Part shown: one piece after another, positions 53,303 through 62,283 of the stretch
How positions within the stretch are numbered: the stretch's first letter is position 1
Layout: each line of letters opens with the position of its first letter
NCBI RefSeq assembly: GCF_022179645.1
Contig: NZ_BPRA01000015.1
Coordinates: 62,001 to 126,000, forward strand
Direction: 5' to 3'
DNA: 64,000 nucleotides
Source: Methylobacterium thuringiense
GTDB taxonomy: Bacteria > Pseudomonadota > Alphaproteobacteria > Rhizobiales > Beijerinckiaceae
Translations under genes and position numbers: made by a program
The notes under the pieces: model-generated
The model's input: only the letters and a program-made list of their open reading frames with translations
Told to the model about the DNA's origin: nothing
The model's database searches: none

Positions 53303-53327
53303 CCCAGAGGCCGGAGACCGTTGAGTC

Positions 53328-53789
53328 TCAAGCAGCCGCCCGGCCATAGACGACGTTGGCGCGGGCTTCGAAGGCATCCGTGAACTTGCGGAAGGCGCGA
53401 TCGAACATTTTTCCCATCAGAAGCCCGAGGGCAAAGCTCTTGAACTCGTAGGTGATGAAGAAATCGATGTCGCATCCGCCGTCCGATGCGTCTTTGAAGG
53501 CCCAACGGTTCTCGAGATGGCGGAAGGGGCCGTCGATATACTCGGCGGTGATCTTCAGGTTGTCCCGGTCGAGGCCGACGCGGGTGGTGAAGCGCTCGCG
53601 GATCGCCTTGTAGCCGACGCCCATCTCGGCGACGAGCACGGGGTTGCCCTGCGCGTCGTCCTGCCGGCGCAGGACACGCAGCGACTCGCAAAGCGGCAGG
53701 AATTCGGGATAGCGCTCGACGTCGGCCACGAGGTCGTACATCTGCTGGGCCGAGTGCCGCACGTGGCGGGTAATGCGGAAGGACGGCAT
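53328..53789 (-). CDS. COQ10/RatA-like START-domain protein
   Basis: 153 residues spanning one polyketide-cyclase/START domain: FRITRHVRHSAQQMYDLVADVERYPEFLP (in two parts), VAEMGVGYKAIRERFTTRV, ITAEYIDGPFRHLENRW, and a C-terminal helix AFRKFTDAFEARA. The family binds coenzyme Q or its precursors, or acts as RatA on ribosomes. In alphaproteobacteria next to lipA the ubiquinone-binding role is favoured. Its start overlaps the lipA stop by one base. Confidence 0.88.
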   Translation of the reverse strand: MPSFRITRHVRHSAQQMYDLVADVERYPEFLPLCESLRVLRRQDDAQGNPVLVAEMGVGYKAIRERFTTRVGLDRDNLKITAEYIDGPFRHLENRWAFKDASDGGCDIDFFITYEFKSFALGLLMGKMFDRAFRKFTDAFEARANVVYGRAAA

Positions 53790-54796
53790 CAGGCGGTCGC
53801 GGTCTCGCGTGTCAGGCCGAGTTTCGCCAGCCGTGCCACCTTAAGCCGCGAAAAATCCTCGCCGGCGTGGTGCGACGAGCGCGTTAGCGGGGTCGCCGAA
53901 ACCAGCAGGAAACCCTTGGAATAGGCGGTGGTCTCGAGGCTCTTGAACTCGTCCGGCGGCACGAAGCGGATCACGGCGTGATGCTTCGACGTCGGCTGCA
54001 GATACTGCCCGATCGTCAGGAAGTCGACGTCGGCCGAGCGTAAATCGTCCATCAACTGAACGACTTCGTTCCGCTCCTCGCCGAGGCCGACCATGATGCC
54101 GGATTTGGTGAAGATCGTCGGATCGAGCTCCTTCACCCGCTGCAGCAGGTGCACGGAATGGAAGTAGCGCGCACCCGGCCGCACGGTGACGTACTTGCCC
54201 GGCACGGTTTCGAGATTGTGGTTGAACACATCGGGCCGGGCCTCGACCACGCACTCCAGCGCGCCCGGCTTCCTCAGAAAGTCCGGTGTCAGGATCTCGA
54301 TGGTGGTGCCGGGGCTGGCCCTGCGGATCGCCGCGATGGTCTGCGCGAAATGCGCCGCACCGCCGTCGGCGAGGTCGTCGCGGTCGACCGAGGTGACCAC
54401 CACGTGGTTCAGTCCGAGCTTGGCCACCGCGTCGGCGACCTTCGCCGGCTCGGCCGCGTCGAGCCCATGCTGCGGCAGGCCGGTTTTCACGTTGCAGAAG
54501 GCGCAGGCCCGCGTGCAGGTGTCGCCCATGATCATGAAGGTGGCGTGCCGCTTCTCCCAGCACTCGCCGATATTAGGGCAGCCCGCCTCCTCGCAGACGG
54601 TGACGAGTCCGTTCTCGCGGACAATCCGGTTCGTTTCCGCCCAGGCCTTCGAGCCGGGTGCCTTCACGCGGATCCAGTCGGGCTTGCGCTGGATCGGGTT
54701 GTCGGGCCGGTGCGCCTTCTCGGGGTGGCGCGGACGGGCGGCGACGGCGCTTTTCGGCCGGCTGTCTTGGTTCAGGAGATCGAGGACGACGGCCAT
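53789..54796 (-). CDS. lipA: Lipoyl synthase
   Basis: 335 residues. The auxiliary cluster motif [13 protein letters not shown] and the radical-SAM motif [13 protein letters not shown] are both complete, and the SVDRDDL and GEERNEVVQ blocks are typical. It inserts two sulfur atoms into octanoyl groups on E2 and H proteins, using SAM and a sacrificial [4Fe-4S] cluster. ATG 54796 gives the normal N-terminus. It is coupled to the downstream coq10-like gene by TGATG. Confidence 0.97.
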   Translation of the reverse strand: MAVVLDLLNQDSRPKSAVAARPRHPEKAHRPDNPIQRKPDWIRVKAPGSKAWAETNRIVRENGLVTVCEEAGCPNIGECWEKRHATFMIMGDTCTRACAFCNVKTGLPQHGLDAAEPAKVADAVAKLGLNHVVVTSVDRDDLADGGAAHFAQTIAAIRRASPGTTIEILTPDFLRKPGALECVVEARPDVFNHNLETVPGKYVTVRPGARYFHSVHLLQRVKELDPTIFTKSGIMVGLGEERNEVVQLMDDLRSADVDFLTIGQYLQPTSKHHAVIRFVPPDEFKSLETTAYSKGFLLVSATPLTRSSHHAGEDFSRLKVARLAKLGLTRETATA

Positions 54797-54918
54797 GGTG
54801 GTCCGTGCTGGAGGGCGCGGGCGGGCTTCGACCCGAGTCCTGATCTAGGACGCCGAGGGCCCCACCGCAAACCTGCCATGGATCGACATGGCGAACACCG
54901 CGATGCGCGCCGTGGCGG

Positions 54919-55650
54919 CTACCGGGCCGGAGCCGAGCTGTACCGGGTCGGCACGCCCTGCGGCAGGGTTAGGCCGTAGGCCACCTGGGTCGCCTGGATG
55001 GACGGCATGCGCGGACGCGGGGTGCCGGTGGCGAACGAATCGGGCGTGTCGAGCAGCGTCGCCATCTGGATCGGCACGAGCTTGCCCGAAGCGGTCTGGA
55101 CGACGGCGTGCGGCAGGACCGCCGGCAGATAGCCCTCGCGGTCGGTTTTCTCGTAGAACTGGTTGCCGCCGGCGAGCGCGACGTAGTGCATGTTGGTATA
55201 GGGGAACGTGTAGCCCGCGGTGTGGAAGTGCAGCGCCGGGCCGACATCCTTGTGGCGCTCGCCGGCGAGCAGCAGGTCGGCAACCTTCTCGATCCGTCCG
55301 CGGTCCTGGTCGCGCACGGGCTTCGAGAGCACGCCGTTGGCGAACTGGCGCTTCTGGCCGACCACCTCGCAGACGCTGCCGGGATATTTCGGCGAATCGA
55401 GGCGGTTCATCACCACGGTGCCGACGGCGAGCATGCCCTCTTCGTCGGTGCGGTTGGATTCGAAGTACATGGCGCGGGCGAGGCACTCGCGGTCGGCGCG
55501 GGTCGGGGTCTGCACGACCTTGGCGTTCTGCGCCACCGACCCGGTGGTCATCTCGCCGCCTGCCGGGAGCACCCCGCAACCGCCGAGGCCGGAGCCGGCG
55601 ACGCTCACGAGCAGGAGGCTGCCGATCAGGGTGCTCTGGTTCCGGCGCAT
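54919..55650 (-). CDS. SleB-like cell wall hydrolase, lipoprotein
   Basis: 243 residues. A lipobox in GSGLGGC (Cys25) follows a basic start. The hydrolase_2 (SleB) domain includes LARAMYFESNRTDEEGMLAVGTVVMNRL in two blocks, with the active-site Glu in AMYFES, then YPGSVCEVVGQKRQFANG and ALHFHTAGYTFPYTN. It cleaves peptidoglycan glycan strands from the outer membrane side. Between lipA (122 nt) and this gene no terminator is obvious. Confidence 0.9.
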   Translation of the reverse strand: MRRNQSTLIGSLLLVSVAGSGLGGCGVLPAGGEMTTGSVAQNAKVVQTPTRADRECLARAMYFESNRTDEEGMLAVGTVVMNRLDSPKYPGSVCEVVGQKRQFANGVLSKPVRDQDRGRIEKVADLLLAGERHKDVGPALHFHTAGYTFPYTNMHYVALAGGNQFYEKTDREGYLPAVLPHAVVQTASGKLVPIQMATLLDTPDSFATGTPRPRMPSIQATQVAYGLTLPQGVPTRYSSAPAR

Positions 55651-55843
55651 GCGACCTCCCGCGTGTCTGGTTTCGCCGTCCCGGGGAACGACTCTGCCGT
55701 CAGAGCCCCAGGATCGCTTGCGGAAAGCTTAGGCGTAAAGGGTTTCGGAAACCCTATCGGGGGAATGGCCACGCTTCTCCCGGCGATGTGACATCGATGT
55801 CACTCACGCGTTACCGTGGGTTGCCAACCTCGGGAGAACGGTC

Positions 55844-56032
55844 ATGCCGCGTGGATCCGGCCCCTGGACGAGCCTCGCGGTCGGCCTCGCCGCCACCGGC
55901 CCCGCCCTCTCGGCCCAGGGCGTGGCGGTGGGCGACGGCACCGCCACGCCAGCGGAACAGGCGATCGCCATCGCCTTCATCCTGTCCCTGCCGGTGACCC
56001 TCCTGCTGATCGGGCTCGGCCGCCTGCGGTGA
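55844..56032 (+). CDS. Small membrane protein, hypothetical
   Basis: 62 residues. A GGGAGAA site is followed by ATG. The sequence has an Ala/Gly-rich signal-like first half and a strong C-terminal transmembrane segment (IAFILSLPVTLLLIGLG) ending LR. No family is recognised. The size and lone helix are typical of small inner-membrane proteins. Confidence 0.5.
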   Translation: MPRGSGPWTSLAVGLAATGPALSAQGVAVGDGTATPAEQAIAIAFILSLPVTLLLIGLGRLR

Positions 56033-56110
56033 GGGATCGAACTACGCCGCCCGGGCGTTGAATGTCGCGGCAAAGCATCTCGAAATGCCGCATCGCGAAA
56101 GGGTCGCCCT

Positions 56111-56320
56111 ATGCCGGAACTCACTTTGCCGACGGACGACATTCTTCGCGACGAGGCGTCCCAGTCGGGCCGGGCCGCGCTGGAGGCCTCCCTCGAAAAA
56201 TTCACGCCCGACGTGCGCGACGCCTTCTGGAACGCCATCGGCCTCTATTATTCCAGCCGACGCCACCCCGGCGCCGACGAGCCCAAGACCGATGCCTCCC
56301 CTCCGGCCGTCGCGGCCTGA
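56111..56320 (+). CDS. Hypothetical small protein
   Basis: 69 residues. AAAGGG lies about 8 nt before the ATG. The core is helical and amphipathic (EASQSGRAALEASLEKF, DVRDAFWNAIGLYYSS), ending in an Ala/Pro tail. No domain is recognised. Its composition is protein-like and different from the surrounding non-coding DNA. Confidence 0.5.
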   Translation: MPELTLPTDDILRDEASQSGRAALEASLEKFTPDVRDAFWNAIGLYYSSRRHPGADEPKTDASPPAVAA

Positions 56321-56626
56321 CGCATTCCAGCGCTGCTGGCACCTCGAACGCCCCTCAGGCTGAGGCGCCGCGCGGCGGCCTCGTAGCACAGCCGCCGCCG
56401 ATCCAAGGCCCACGCGGCGCGACGGTTGCACCCCCGTCAGCCATGCTTCGACGCTCGCGCCTCGGCATGAGGAGCGTGTGTAGTTGCAGGATTATGGCGC
56501 CGGAACCGTCCCCCCTCCCCCGCCAACCAATTCCCACCTCCCGCGAACCCACGCCCCTTTCCGGCGTTGAACCCCGCGGCGCCGCCCCGATGCGCCGCGC
56601 GATATCCGGAACGAGTGCGGACCCCG
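56321..56626. other. Gene-free interval before the sugar dehydrogenase
   Basis: About 306 nt, GC-rich and without a convincing ORF. It should contain the dehydrogenase promoter. No specific site was found. Confidence 0.4.
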
Positions 56627-57970
56627 ATGCGGACAGGATCGAAGATCGGCCTCGCGGCCCTCGTGGTGGCATTGGCCGGCGGGGTCGCGTTCTACGAGTT
56701 CGTCCTCTTCCCCGAGAGCGCCACCCTGGCATTCGCCGCCGGCACCGGCGCCAGCCCGACCCTGCCGCCGCCGAACCCCACCCTGATGCCGACGGTGAAC
56801 ATCGCCCGCGTCGCCGGTTGGCAGGACGGCGCCAAGCCGCAAGCGGCGCAAGGGCTCGCGGTCGCCGCCTTCGCCACCGGCCTCACCCATCCGCGCTGGG
56901 TTGTGACGCTGCCGAACGGCGACCTGCTGGTCGCCGAGGCGAACAAGTCGAGGACCGACGACCCCTCCACCGGCATCGCCGACTGGGTGGCCGACAAGGT
57001 GAAGAGCATGGCCGGGGCCGGCGTGCCGAGCCCGGACAAGATCACCCTGCTCCGCGACAAGGACGGCGACGGCAAGGCCGAGGAGCGCCACGACTTCCTC
57101 AAAGGCCTGCATTCGCCCTTCGGCATGGCGCTAGTGGGCGGCGACCTCTACGTCGCCAATGCCGACGCGCTGGTGAAGGTGCCCTACACGGAGGGCCAGA
57201 CCGAGATCACGGCGACGCCGGAAAAGGTCGTCGACCTGCCGTCCGGCATCAACCACCACTGGACCAAGAACGTCATCGCCAGCGCCGACGGCCAAAAGCT
57301 CTTCGTCACGGTGGGCTCGAACTCAAATGTCGGCGAGAACGGCCTCGACAAGGAAAAGGGCCGCGCCGCAATCTACGTCTACGATATCGCTGCGAAGGAT
57401 TTTCGCGAATACGCCACCGGCCTGCGCAACCCGAACGGCCTCGCCCTCGAGCCGCAGACCGGCGCGCTCTGGACCGCCGTGAACGAGCGCGACGAGATCG
57501 GCAGCGACCTCGTGCCAGACTATATCACCCACGTGCAGGAGGGCGGCTTCTATGGCTGGCCCTGGGCCTATTGGGGCACAAACGCCGACGCCCGTGTGCA
57601 GCCGGCGAACCCGGACAAGGTCGCACAGGCGATCGCGCCGGACTACGCGGTGGGCACCCACACCGCCTCCCTCGGCATCGCCTTCGGCATGGCCTCGTCC
57701 CTCCCCCAGGCCTGGAAGAGCGGCCTCTTCGTCGCCCAGCACGGCTCCTGGAACCGCCGCCCGAAGAGCGGCTACAAGGTGCTCTACGTGCCCTTCGCCG
57801 ACGGAAAGCCCTCCGGACAGCCGGTGGACGCCCTCACCGGGTTTCTGGATGCCGACGAGAAGGCGCAGGGGCGTCCGGTGGACGTGACGCTCGACAAGAG
57901 CGGGGCTTTGCTGGTGACGGACGATGTGGGGAAGGCGGTCTGGCGGGTGACTGGGGCGCAGGGGATGTAA
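56627..57970 (+). CDS. PQQ-dependent sugar (sorbosone) dehydrogenase-like protein
   Basis: 447 residues, with an N-terminal membrane anchor/signal ([23 protein letters not shown]) and a six-bladed propeller. Visible motifs: [85 protein letters not shown] and [17 protein letters not shown]. These fit the L-sorbosone/glucose dehydrogenase family with calcium-PQQ. Periplasmic oxidation of a sugar or alcohol is likely, but the substrate is not known. A GGTAGCAA hairpin follows. Confidence 0.88.
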   Translation: MRTGSKIGLAALVVALAGGVAFYEFVLFPESATLAFAAGTGASPTLPPPNPTLMPTVNIARVAGWQDGAKPQAAQGLAVAAFATGLTHPRWVVTLPNGDLLVAEANKSRTDDPSTGIADWVADKVKSMAGAGVPSPDKITLLRDKDGDGKAEERHDFLKGLHSPFGMALVGGDLYVANADALVKVPYTEGQTEITATPEKVVDLPSGINHHWTKNVIASADGQKLFVTVGSNSNVGENGLDKEKGRAAIYVYDIAAKDFREYATGLRNPNGLALEPQTGALWTAVNERDEIGSDLVPDYITHVQEGGFYGWPWAYWGTNADARVQPANPDKVAQAIAPDYAVGTHTASLGIAFGMASSLPQAWKSGLFVAQHGSWNRRPKSGYKVLYVPFADGKPSGQPVDALTGFLDADEKAQGRPVDVTLDKSGALLVTDDVGKAVWRVTGAQGM

Positions 57971-57990
57971 AAACCATTCCTAAAGACCGG

Positions 57991-58010
57991 GGTAGCAAAA
58001 GATTGCTACC
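57991..58010 (+). terminator. Hairpin after the sugar dehydrogenase gene
   Basis: GGTAGCAA and TTGCTACC form an exact 8-bp stem with an AAGA loop, 20 nt after the stop codon. No T-run follows, so its function is uncertain. Confidence 0.5.
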
Positions 58011-58317
58011 TATCGATATTCAAGGAATATTTAGACAATAGATCTGTCCAGACACGGCTCAAAAGAAAAGTAAAACTGCCTATGGCGCATGACGTGGAGC
58101 AGAGTCCGGCCTTGAGAGTTTGAGAAGATTATCGTTCAAGATAGTCGACTCCGTAGGGACTGGAAGATGGCCGCGAATTTTTCGCCATCTCCATATCGCC
58201 GGTCTCATCCGCCGAATGTGCGTCGATAATCTCAAGAAAAATGGAATATATAATTTCTCTCTTTATTAGATCAAATACTTAAACAACTCCATTAATTTGC
58301 GCAACATATAGAATGTT

Positions 58318-58556
58318 ATACCGTATCCGGTTGATCCGTTCGGTCTCATGGCCCTTTCCCGGATGCCTGCAGCGGAGCGAAAGGTGATCCGGGATCCAGC
58401 GTAACAAGGGCCGCGCCTGCGGCTCGAATGGAACGGCGCAGACGTTTAGACGCTTCGCGACGTCCTTGTGCTGGGTCCCGGATGGGGTTCCGCTGGCGCC
58501 CCACCCGTCCGGGGACGGGAGCGTGGTAGGCTGAAGGAATCAACCGGAAACCGTAT
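58318..58556. mobile_element. MITE-like element with about 20-bp terminal inverted repeats
   Basis: The left end reads ATACCGTATCCGGTTGATCC, and the right end is the inverse of ATACGGTTTCCGGTTGATTC. The 239-bp interior is GC-rich and encodes nothing, while both flanks are AT-rich. This is the form of a non-autonomous element. TTAT-like bases occur near both ends, but a target duplication is not certain. Confidence 0.55.
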
Positions 58557-59039
58557 TATTGACTGATATTGGTAACGCTCAGTTCTGAAAAATTCGTCGT
58601 AGAGGCAAATCTTACAAAGCCATTTCTCTGTTTCTAAAGAAAAAGCGTTAATATTACCGTCATAAGCGAAAGTCGTTAGAAACTGGTCACGCCAAAAAAC
58701 TGGCTTTGCTCGCGAACTTCCAAACTAAGAATTTTTTCGACACCGTCCTTTTGCGAGACGCGCGCCAAATTCGTTCGTTACCGATAAAGGCCATGCACTC
58801 GACAAGGGGCAATCATCGTACGTATCTTCGGTGATGAGAATTGTCTTATCTTTGCTAAAAAATCCAAAAAACCAGCTTGGCGACTGCCGCCACAATTGTC
58901 CTGCGAGGTCCGCATCTCTATCAGGCGAAGTTCCGAGCCCACATTCTGTTCGGACCAATCCTCTACACCCATGGCCGATTGTCCTAGCGGTTGACCGGCC
59001 CTCGAGAGGTCCGGTCCTGCACAAAGAACCGAGCTGCCG

Positions 59040-59717
59040 ATGACGTGGTGGATCCTGGCGACGCAGAGCTTTCTGGCGGCCGCCTCAGCGTTGTTCTCCA
59101 TCGTAAATCCCCTGGGCGGTGCGCTGATCCTCGCGCAGATCACCGGGGATCGGACCCACGCGCAACGCACCGTGCTCGCGCGGCGCGTCATGATCTACGC
59201 CGCGATCGTCATGATGTCGTCGCTGTGGATCGGCGCCTATGTCGTCGACTTCTTCGGCGTCTCGATCTCGGCATTGCGCGTGGCTGGCGGCCTGGTCGTT
59301 GCGGCCAGTTGCTGGCGCTTGCTGAATGCGCCCGAGAAGAACGATGACAAGAAGCAGGCCCAAGCCGAGGATGCGCGGGGCCAGGACGACATCGCGTTCT
59401 TTCCCCTAACGCTGCCGCTGACGACGGGGCCCGGCTCCATCGCGGTCGCCATCGCGCTCGGATCGAACCGTCCGGCAGGGGGTGCCGCGTTCGCGGCCTT
59501 CGCGACGGGCACCTCCGCTGCTGCGCTGGCGATCGCGCTGACGATCGGCCTCACCTACAGCTGGGCCGACTGGATCACCGATCTGCTCGGCCAAGCGCGC
59601 ATCAGGATCATCGCGCGGCTCGCGGCCTTCATCCTGCTCTGCATCGGCGTACAGATCACGATGAACGGCGTCTTGGACGCGCTGAGCGCGCAGGGGTGCT
59701 TCTCGGGCCGATCGTGA
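59040..59717 (+). CDS. MarC family integral membrane protein
   Basis: 225 residues with six membrane segments. Family motifs: FSIVNPLGGALILAQIT, AAIVMMSSLWIGAYVV, ISALRVAGGLVVAASCWRLL, and LPLTTGPGSIAVAIALGS. MarC proteins are inner-membrane proteins of unsettled function, sometimes called NAAT or antibiotic-resistance related. It is transcribed alone. The ATG has no strong ribosome site in the 12 nt upstream. Confidence 0.9.
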   Translation: MTWWILATQSFLAAASALFSIVNPLGGALILAQITGDRTHAQRTVLARRVMIYAAIVMMSSLWIGAYVVDFFGVSISALRVAGGLVVAASCWRLLNAPEKNDDKKQAQAEDARGQDDIAFFPLTLPLTTGPGSIAVAIALGSNRPAGGAAFAAFATGTSAAALAIALTIGLTYSWADWITDLLGQARIRIIARLAAFILLCIGVQITMNGVLDALSAQGCFSGRS

Positions 59718-59818
59718 CGGGGTATCGGATCGCTGGGCGGCCTGCCGCGCAGCTTCACCCGCTCAGCGGAACGTCGCGTGCCATTCCGGCCGAGGGTTCA
59801 CGCCTGCCTCGCCCGCCT

Positions 59819-60145
59819 TCACCGAAAACTCTTCCCATAGAGTGGATACAGATACGTGTCGTCCGGCGGCTGCACCCCGGTCGAGCCCGTCGCGATGCCG
59901 GCGCCGGAGGGTGCCCCACCGGTTCCGGACGTGCGGCCGAAGGAGAGCCCGCCGGGATTGGACGCGGCCCCGCCCGTCCCCGCGCCGGACGTACCGCTTC
60001 CGCCAGCCGAGAGCCCGCCGGGATCGGCGATGCCGCCCGCCGACGGCAAGGTCGCGCCCGAGCCGGAAGGCGTGGCCGACGTGACCTGCGCCGAGGCCGG
60101 CGCAGCCAGCGACAGGGCGATGACGGCTCCTGCGAGTAGTCTCAT
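59819..60145 (-). CDS. Small exported Gly/Ser/Ala-rich protein
   Basis: 108 residues. GGAGAT lies upstream of the ATG. The signal peptide RLLAGAVIALSLAAPASA is cleaved before QVTSA. The mature part is disordered, rich in Gly-Gly-Leu-Ser repeats (DPGGLSAGG, NPGGLSFG), ending DDTYLYPLYGKSF. No family is recognised. Such repeats suggest a surface or periplasmic filler protein. Confidence 0.65.
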   Translation of the reverse strand: MRLLAGAVIALSLAAPASAQVTSATPSGSGATLPSAGGIADPGGLSAGGSGTSGAGTGGAASNPGGLSFGRTSGTGGAPSGAGIATGSTGVQPPDDTYLYPLYGKSFR

Positions 60146-60320
60146 TCCAAAAATCTCCTCCTGCGCGGCCGAGGCCGCGCCGTGTGGAGGGTCAACGTCC
60201 ACCAGAGCGAGCCGGTTTCGGGCGCCCTCCCCTCGGGCCGGCAGCCGCGGGCCTCGGCTCTTCGGGCTGCCGGCCGGCGCGAACGCGCGCCGCCACGCCT
60301 GCCCGGACGGGCCGCTGTTC

Positions 60321-60536
60321 TCAGACCGCCAGCGCCGGCCGGCGGACATAGCCGCGCGAGATCATGCGGCCGGTCTCTCGCGTCCGGCGCTCGGCCTCCA
60401 CGAGGTCGGCGAGCGCGTCGGCGATCACCCGGCGCAGGGCCAGGGCCGCATCGCCCCCCACGGTGCCGAGATAGGCCTGGGCGATATCTTCCACCGGGCA
60501 GGCCGGGACGCTCGGGTTCACCAGGGGCTGGGGCAT
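60321..60536 (-). CDS. Small conserved-looking hypothetical protein
   Basis: 71 residues, GGAG upstream of the ATG. The central part is helical (AALALRRVIADALADLVEAERR) and ends in an RGYVRRP segment. No domain is recognised. It lies between the exported protein gene and the tRNA. Confidence 0.6.
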   Translation of the reverse strand: MPQPLVNPSVPACPVEDIAQAYLGTVGGDAALALRRVIADALADLVEAERRTRETGRMISRGYVRRPALAV

Positions 60537-60789
60537 GGTCTCGCTCCGACTCGCATTGAGAACGGATCCAGAACACGCCAGAGTGGTTAACGAGGGGTTA
60601 ACGCCCTCCCCGCAATCCTGTGGATGACGCCGTTTCGCCCCCGCGCGCCACCCCGCCGCCGCCGGCCACAGCCGCTGCGCGGATCATCTTGACCAGACCC
60701 CGACGCCTCCGCTATCACCCGCCCGTCGTCGGCCCGTTCGCGGTGCCCACGACCGATCCAGGCCCGCCCGCGCTGGCGGCCGGGGGGTG

Positions 60790-60879
60790 GGAGAGGTGGC
60801 AGAGCGGTTGATTGTACCGCACTCGAAATGCGGCATGGGTGCAAGCCCATCGGGGGTTCGAATCCCCCCCTCTCCGCCA
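60790..60879 (+). tRNA. tRNA-Ser (CGA)
   Basis: A 90-nt tRNA with the class II variable arm. The 7-bp acceptor GGAGAGG pairs with CCTCTCC, the discriminator is G and CCA is encoded. The anticodon stem CCGCA/TGCGG (60817-60833) has a loop CTCGAAA with anticodon CGA at 60824-60826. The long variable arm contains a CATGGGTGCAAGCCCAT stem, and GTTCGAAT marks the T loop. It reads UCG serine codons. Confidence 0.97.
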
Positions 60880-60909
60880 AGGTTTTTCGCTTCCAGTTTG
60901 CCTGCCAGG

Positions 60910-60929
60910 ACGCCCCGTGAGGGCGTTTC
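60910..60929 (+). terminator. Possible terminator downstream of tRNA-Ser
   Basis: ACGCCC and GGGCGT form a 6-bp stem with a 5-nt loop, followed by TT. It is 30 nt past the tRNA end. The T-tract is short. Confidence 0.4.
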
Positions 60930-60969
60930 CGTTGGCGCCCTTCCTTTTGAAAACCGAACCTTGCGCGGT

Positions 60970-62283
60970 TCAGCGCGGTGGCGGGAACGTCCAGAAGAAT
61001 TCGCCGGTGCGGCCGCCGTTCATCGTGGCCTGCCGGGTCAGGAACCGGCACTCGGTCTGCAGCGCGGCCTCGCTCCAGCCAGTGCAGGAGATCATCTTGA
61101 GGGAGACCGGATCGTAGTCGAGCCGGTGCTCGGGCGGGGAGCGCACCATCAGGCCGGAGGGCAGCACGACGCAGTGGTAGACGCGCAGCGCGCAGGGCAG
61201 ACAGCGGGCGCGCTCGAAATTGCGACGGAAGGCCTCCGGGCTATCGCCGGGCAGGCCGAGGATGATCTCGACGGCGAGGCTCGCCACGGCGTCGAGCTTG
61301 GCGAAGGTCTCGTCGAAGCGCCGCTCGTCGTAGGTGCGGTCGACATGGGCCAGCACGGCGTTGTCGAAGCTCTGCAGGCCGATGCCGACATAGGCGTCGC
61401 TGACGGAGGCCAGGAAATCCAGGTGCTCCTGGCGCACGGCCGCTGGGTAGACCTCGCAGATCAGCCCGTGTTTCTCGAAGAAGCCGCTCTCGTCCGCCGC
61501 GCGCCTGAGGTTGAGGAAGGCATTGCGGTTGAGGTTGAGCCCGGCGTCGACGAGCAGCGCGGCGTAGACCCCGTGGCGGGCAATCGCCCCGAATTCCCGG
61601 TCGAGATGCTCCACCGCCCGGACGCGCTTGGGCGATTCCATCACGCCCCACTCACAGAAGGCGCAGGTGAAGGGGCAGCCGCGATAGGTCTGGAGCACGC
61701 CGAGCCCGCCATGCTGGACGAGGTCCAGGGCGTAGGGCGAGGGCAGGCTGTCGAGGTCGGCGAGCGGCCGGGCTGGCGTCTCCCGCCATCCGGGGCCGTC
61801 CTTGACCGCGACGCCGCGCAGCGTCCCGAGCGCTTCGGGCGTGCGCGCATCGAGGGAAACGATATCGCGAAACGTTTCCTCGCCCTCGTTGATCACGAGC
61901 ACGTCGATCGCATCACGCAAGCCGAAGAACGGTGGCTTCGCGAACATCACCGGGCGGGCGGAGGGGCCGCCGAACACCAGGAGCCGGCTCGGGTCGTCCT
62001 GCTTGATCAGGGCGGCGACGCGGCAGAGGAACGGCAGCGACCAGAGATAGGCCGAGAAGCCGACGATGTCGGGATCGAAGGCGACGATCTCGCGGGCGAC
62101 CGTGGCGGGATCGGCCTCGTCGAGGTCCCAGACGCGGCAGGCGAGATCGGGAAAGCCGGCGGCGCGCACCGAGGCCTCGACCATGCGCAGGCCGAGATTG
62201 GGCACGAAGCTCGGCATCGCCGGATCGCGCTCGGGATATTGCGCGACGAGGGCGACGCGCCGGCCGGATCGGCAGGCCGTCAT
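60970..62283 (-). CDS. B12-binding domain radical SAM enzyme
   Basis: 437 residues. An N-terminal B12-binding-like Rossmann domain (VALVAQYPERDPAMPSFVPN; FDPDIVGFSAYLWS; LLVFGGPSARP) precedes a radical-SAM barrel with the cluster motif Cys203/Cys207/Cys210 in RGCPFTCAFCEWG. No DxHxxG B12 histidine motif is apparent, so cobalamin binding is unproven. The C-terminus ends GEFFWTFPPPR. Its start overlaps the end of the upstream paralogue by 4 nt. The reaction is unknown; methylation or rearrangement of a carbon skeleton are typical. Confidence 0.88.
   Translation of the reverse strand: MTACRSGRRVALVAQYPERDPAMPSFVPNLGLRMVEASVRAAGFPDLACRVWDLDEADPATVAREIVAFDPDIVGFSAYLWSLPFLCRVAALIKQDDPSRLLVFGGPSARPVMFAKPPFFGLRDAIDVLVINEGEETFRDIVSLDARTPEALGTLRGVAVKDGPGWRETPARPLADLDSLPSPYALDLVQHGGLGVLQTYRGCPFTCAFCEWGVMESPKRVRAVEHLDREFGAIARHGVYAALLVDAGLNLNRNAFLNLRRAADESGFFEKHGLICEVYPAAVRQEHLDFLASVSDAYVGIGLQSFDNAVLAHVDRTYDERRFDETFAKLDAVASLAVEIILGLPGDSPEAFRRNFERARCLPCALRVYHCVVLPSGLMVRSPPEHRLDYDPVSLKMISCTGWSEAALQTECRFLTRQATMNGGRTGEFFWTFPPPR

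Larger units (their letters stand above)
52910..53327. other. Interval with repeat and a doubtful small ORF
   Basis: About 420 nt. It contains the third full copy of the 105-bp repeat (52966-53072) and a doubtful 71-residue ORF (53087-53302). Nothing else was recognised. Confidence 0.5.
57971..59039. other. AT-rich gene-free tract of about 1.07 kb
   Basis: Strikingly AT-rich (around 58020-58320 and 58555-58870) within a high-GC genome. It holds no convincing ORF. Inside lies a GC-rich 239-bp element with inverted ends (58318-58556). It resembles an acquired or decayed segment between the dehydrogenase and marC. Confidence 0.7.

Noticed and set aside
58725-59024. Minus-strand 99-residue frame before marC
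   Set aside because: No recognisable motif or ribosome site, in an AT-rich tract where short open frames are common.
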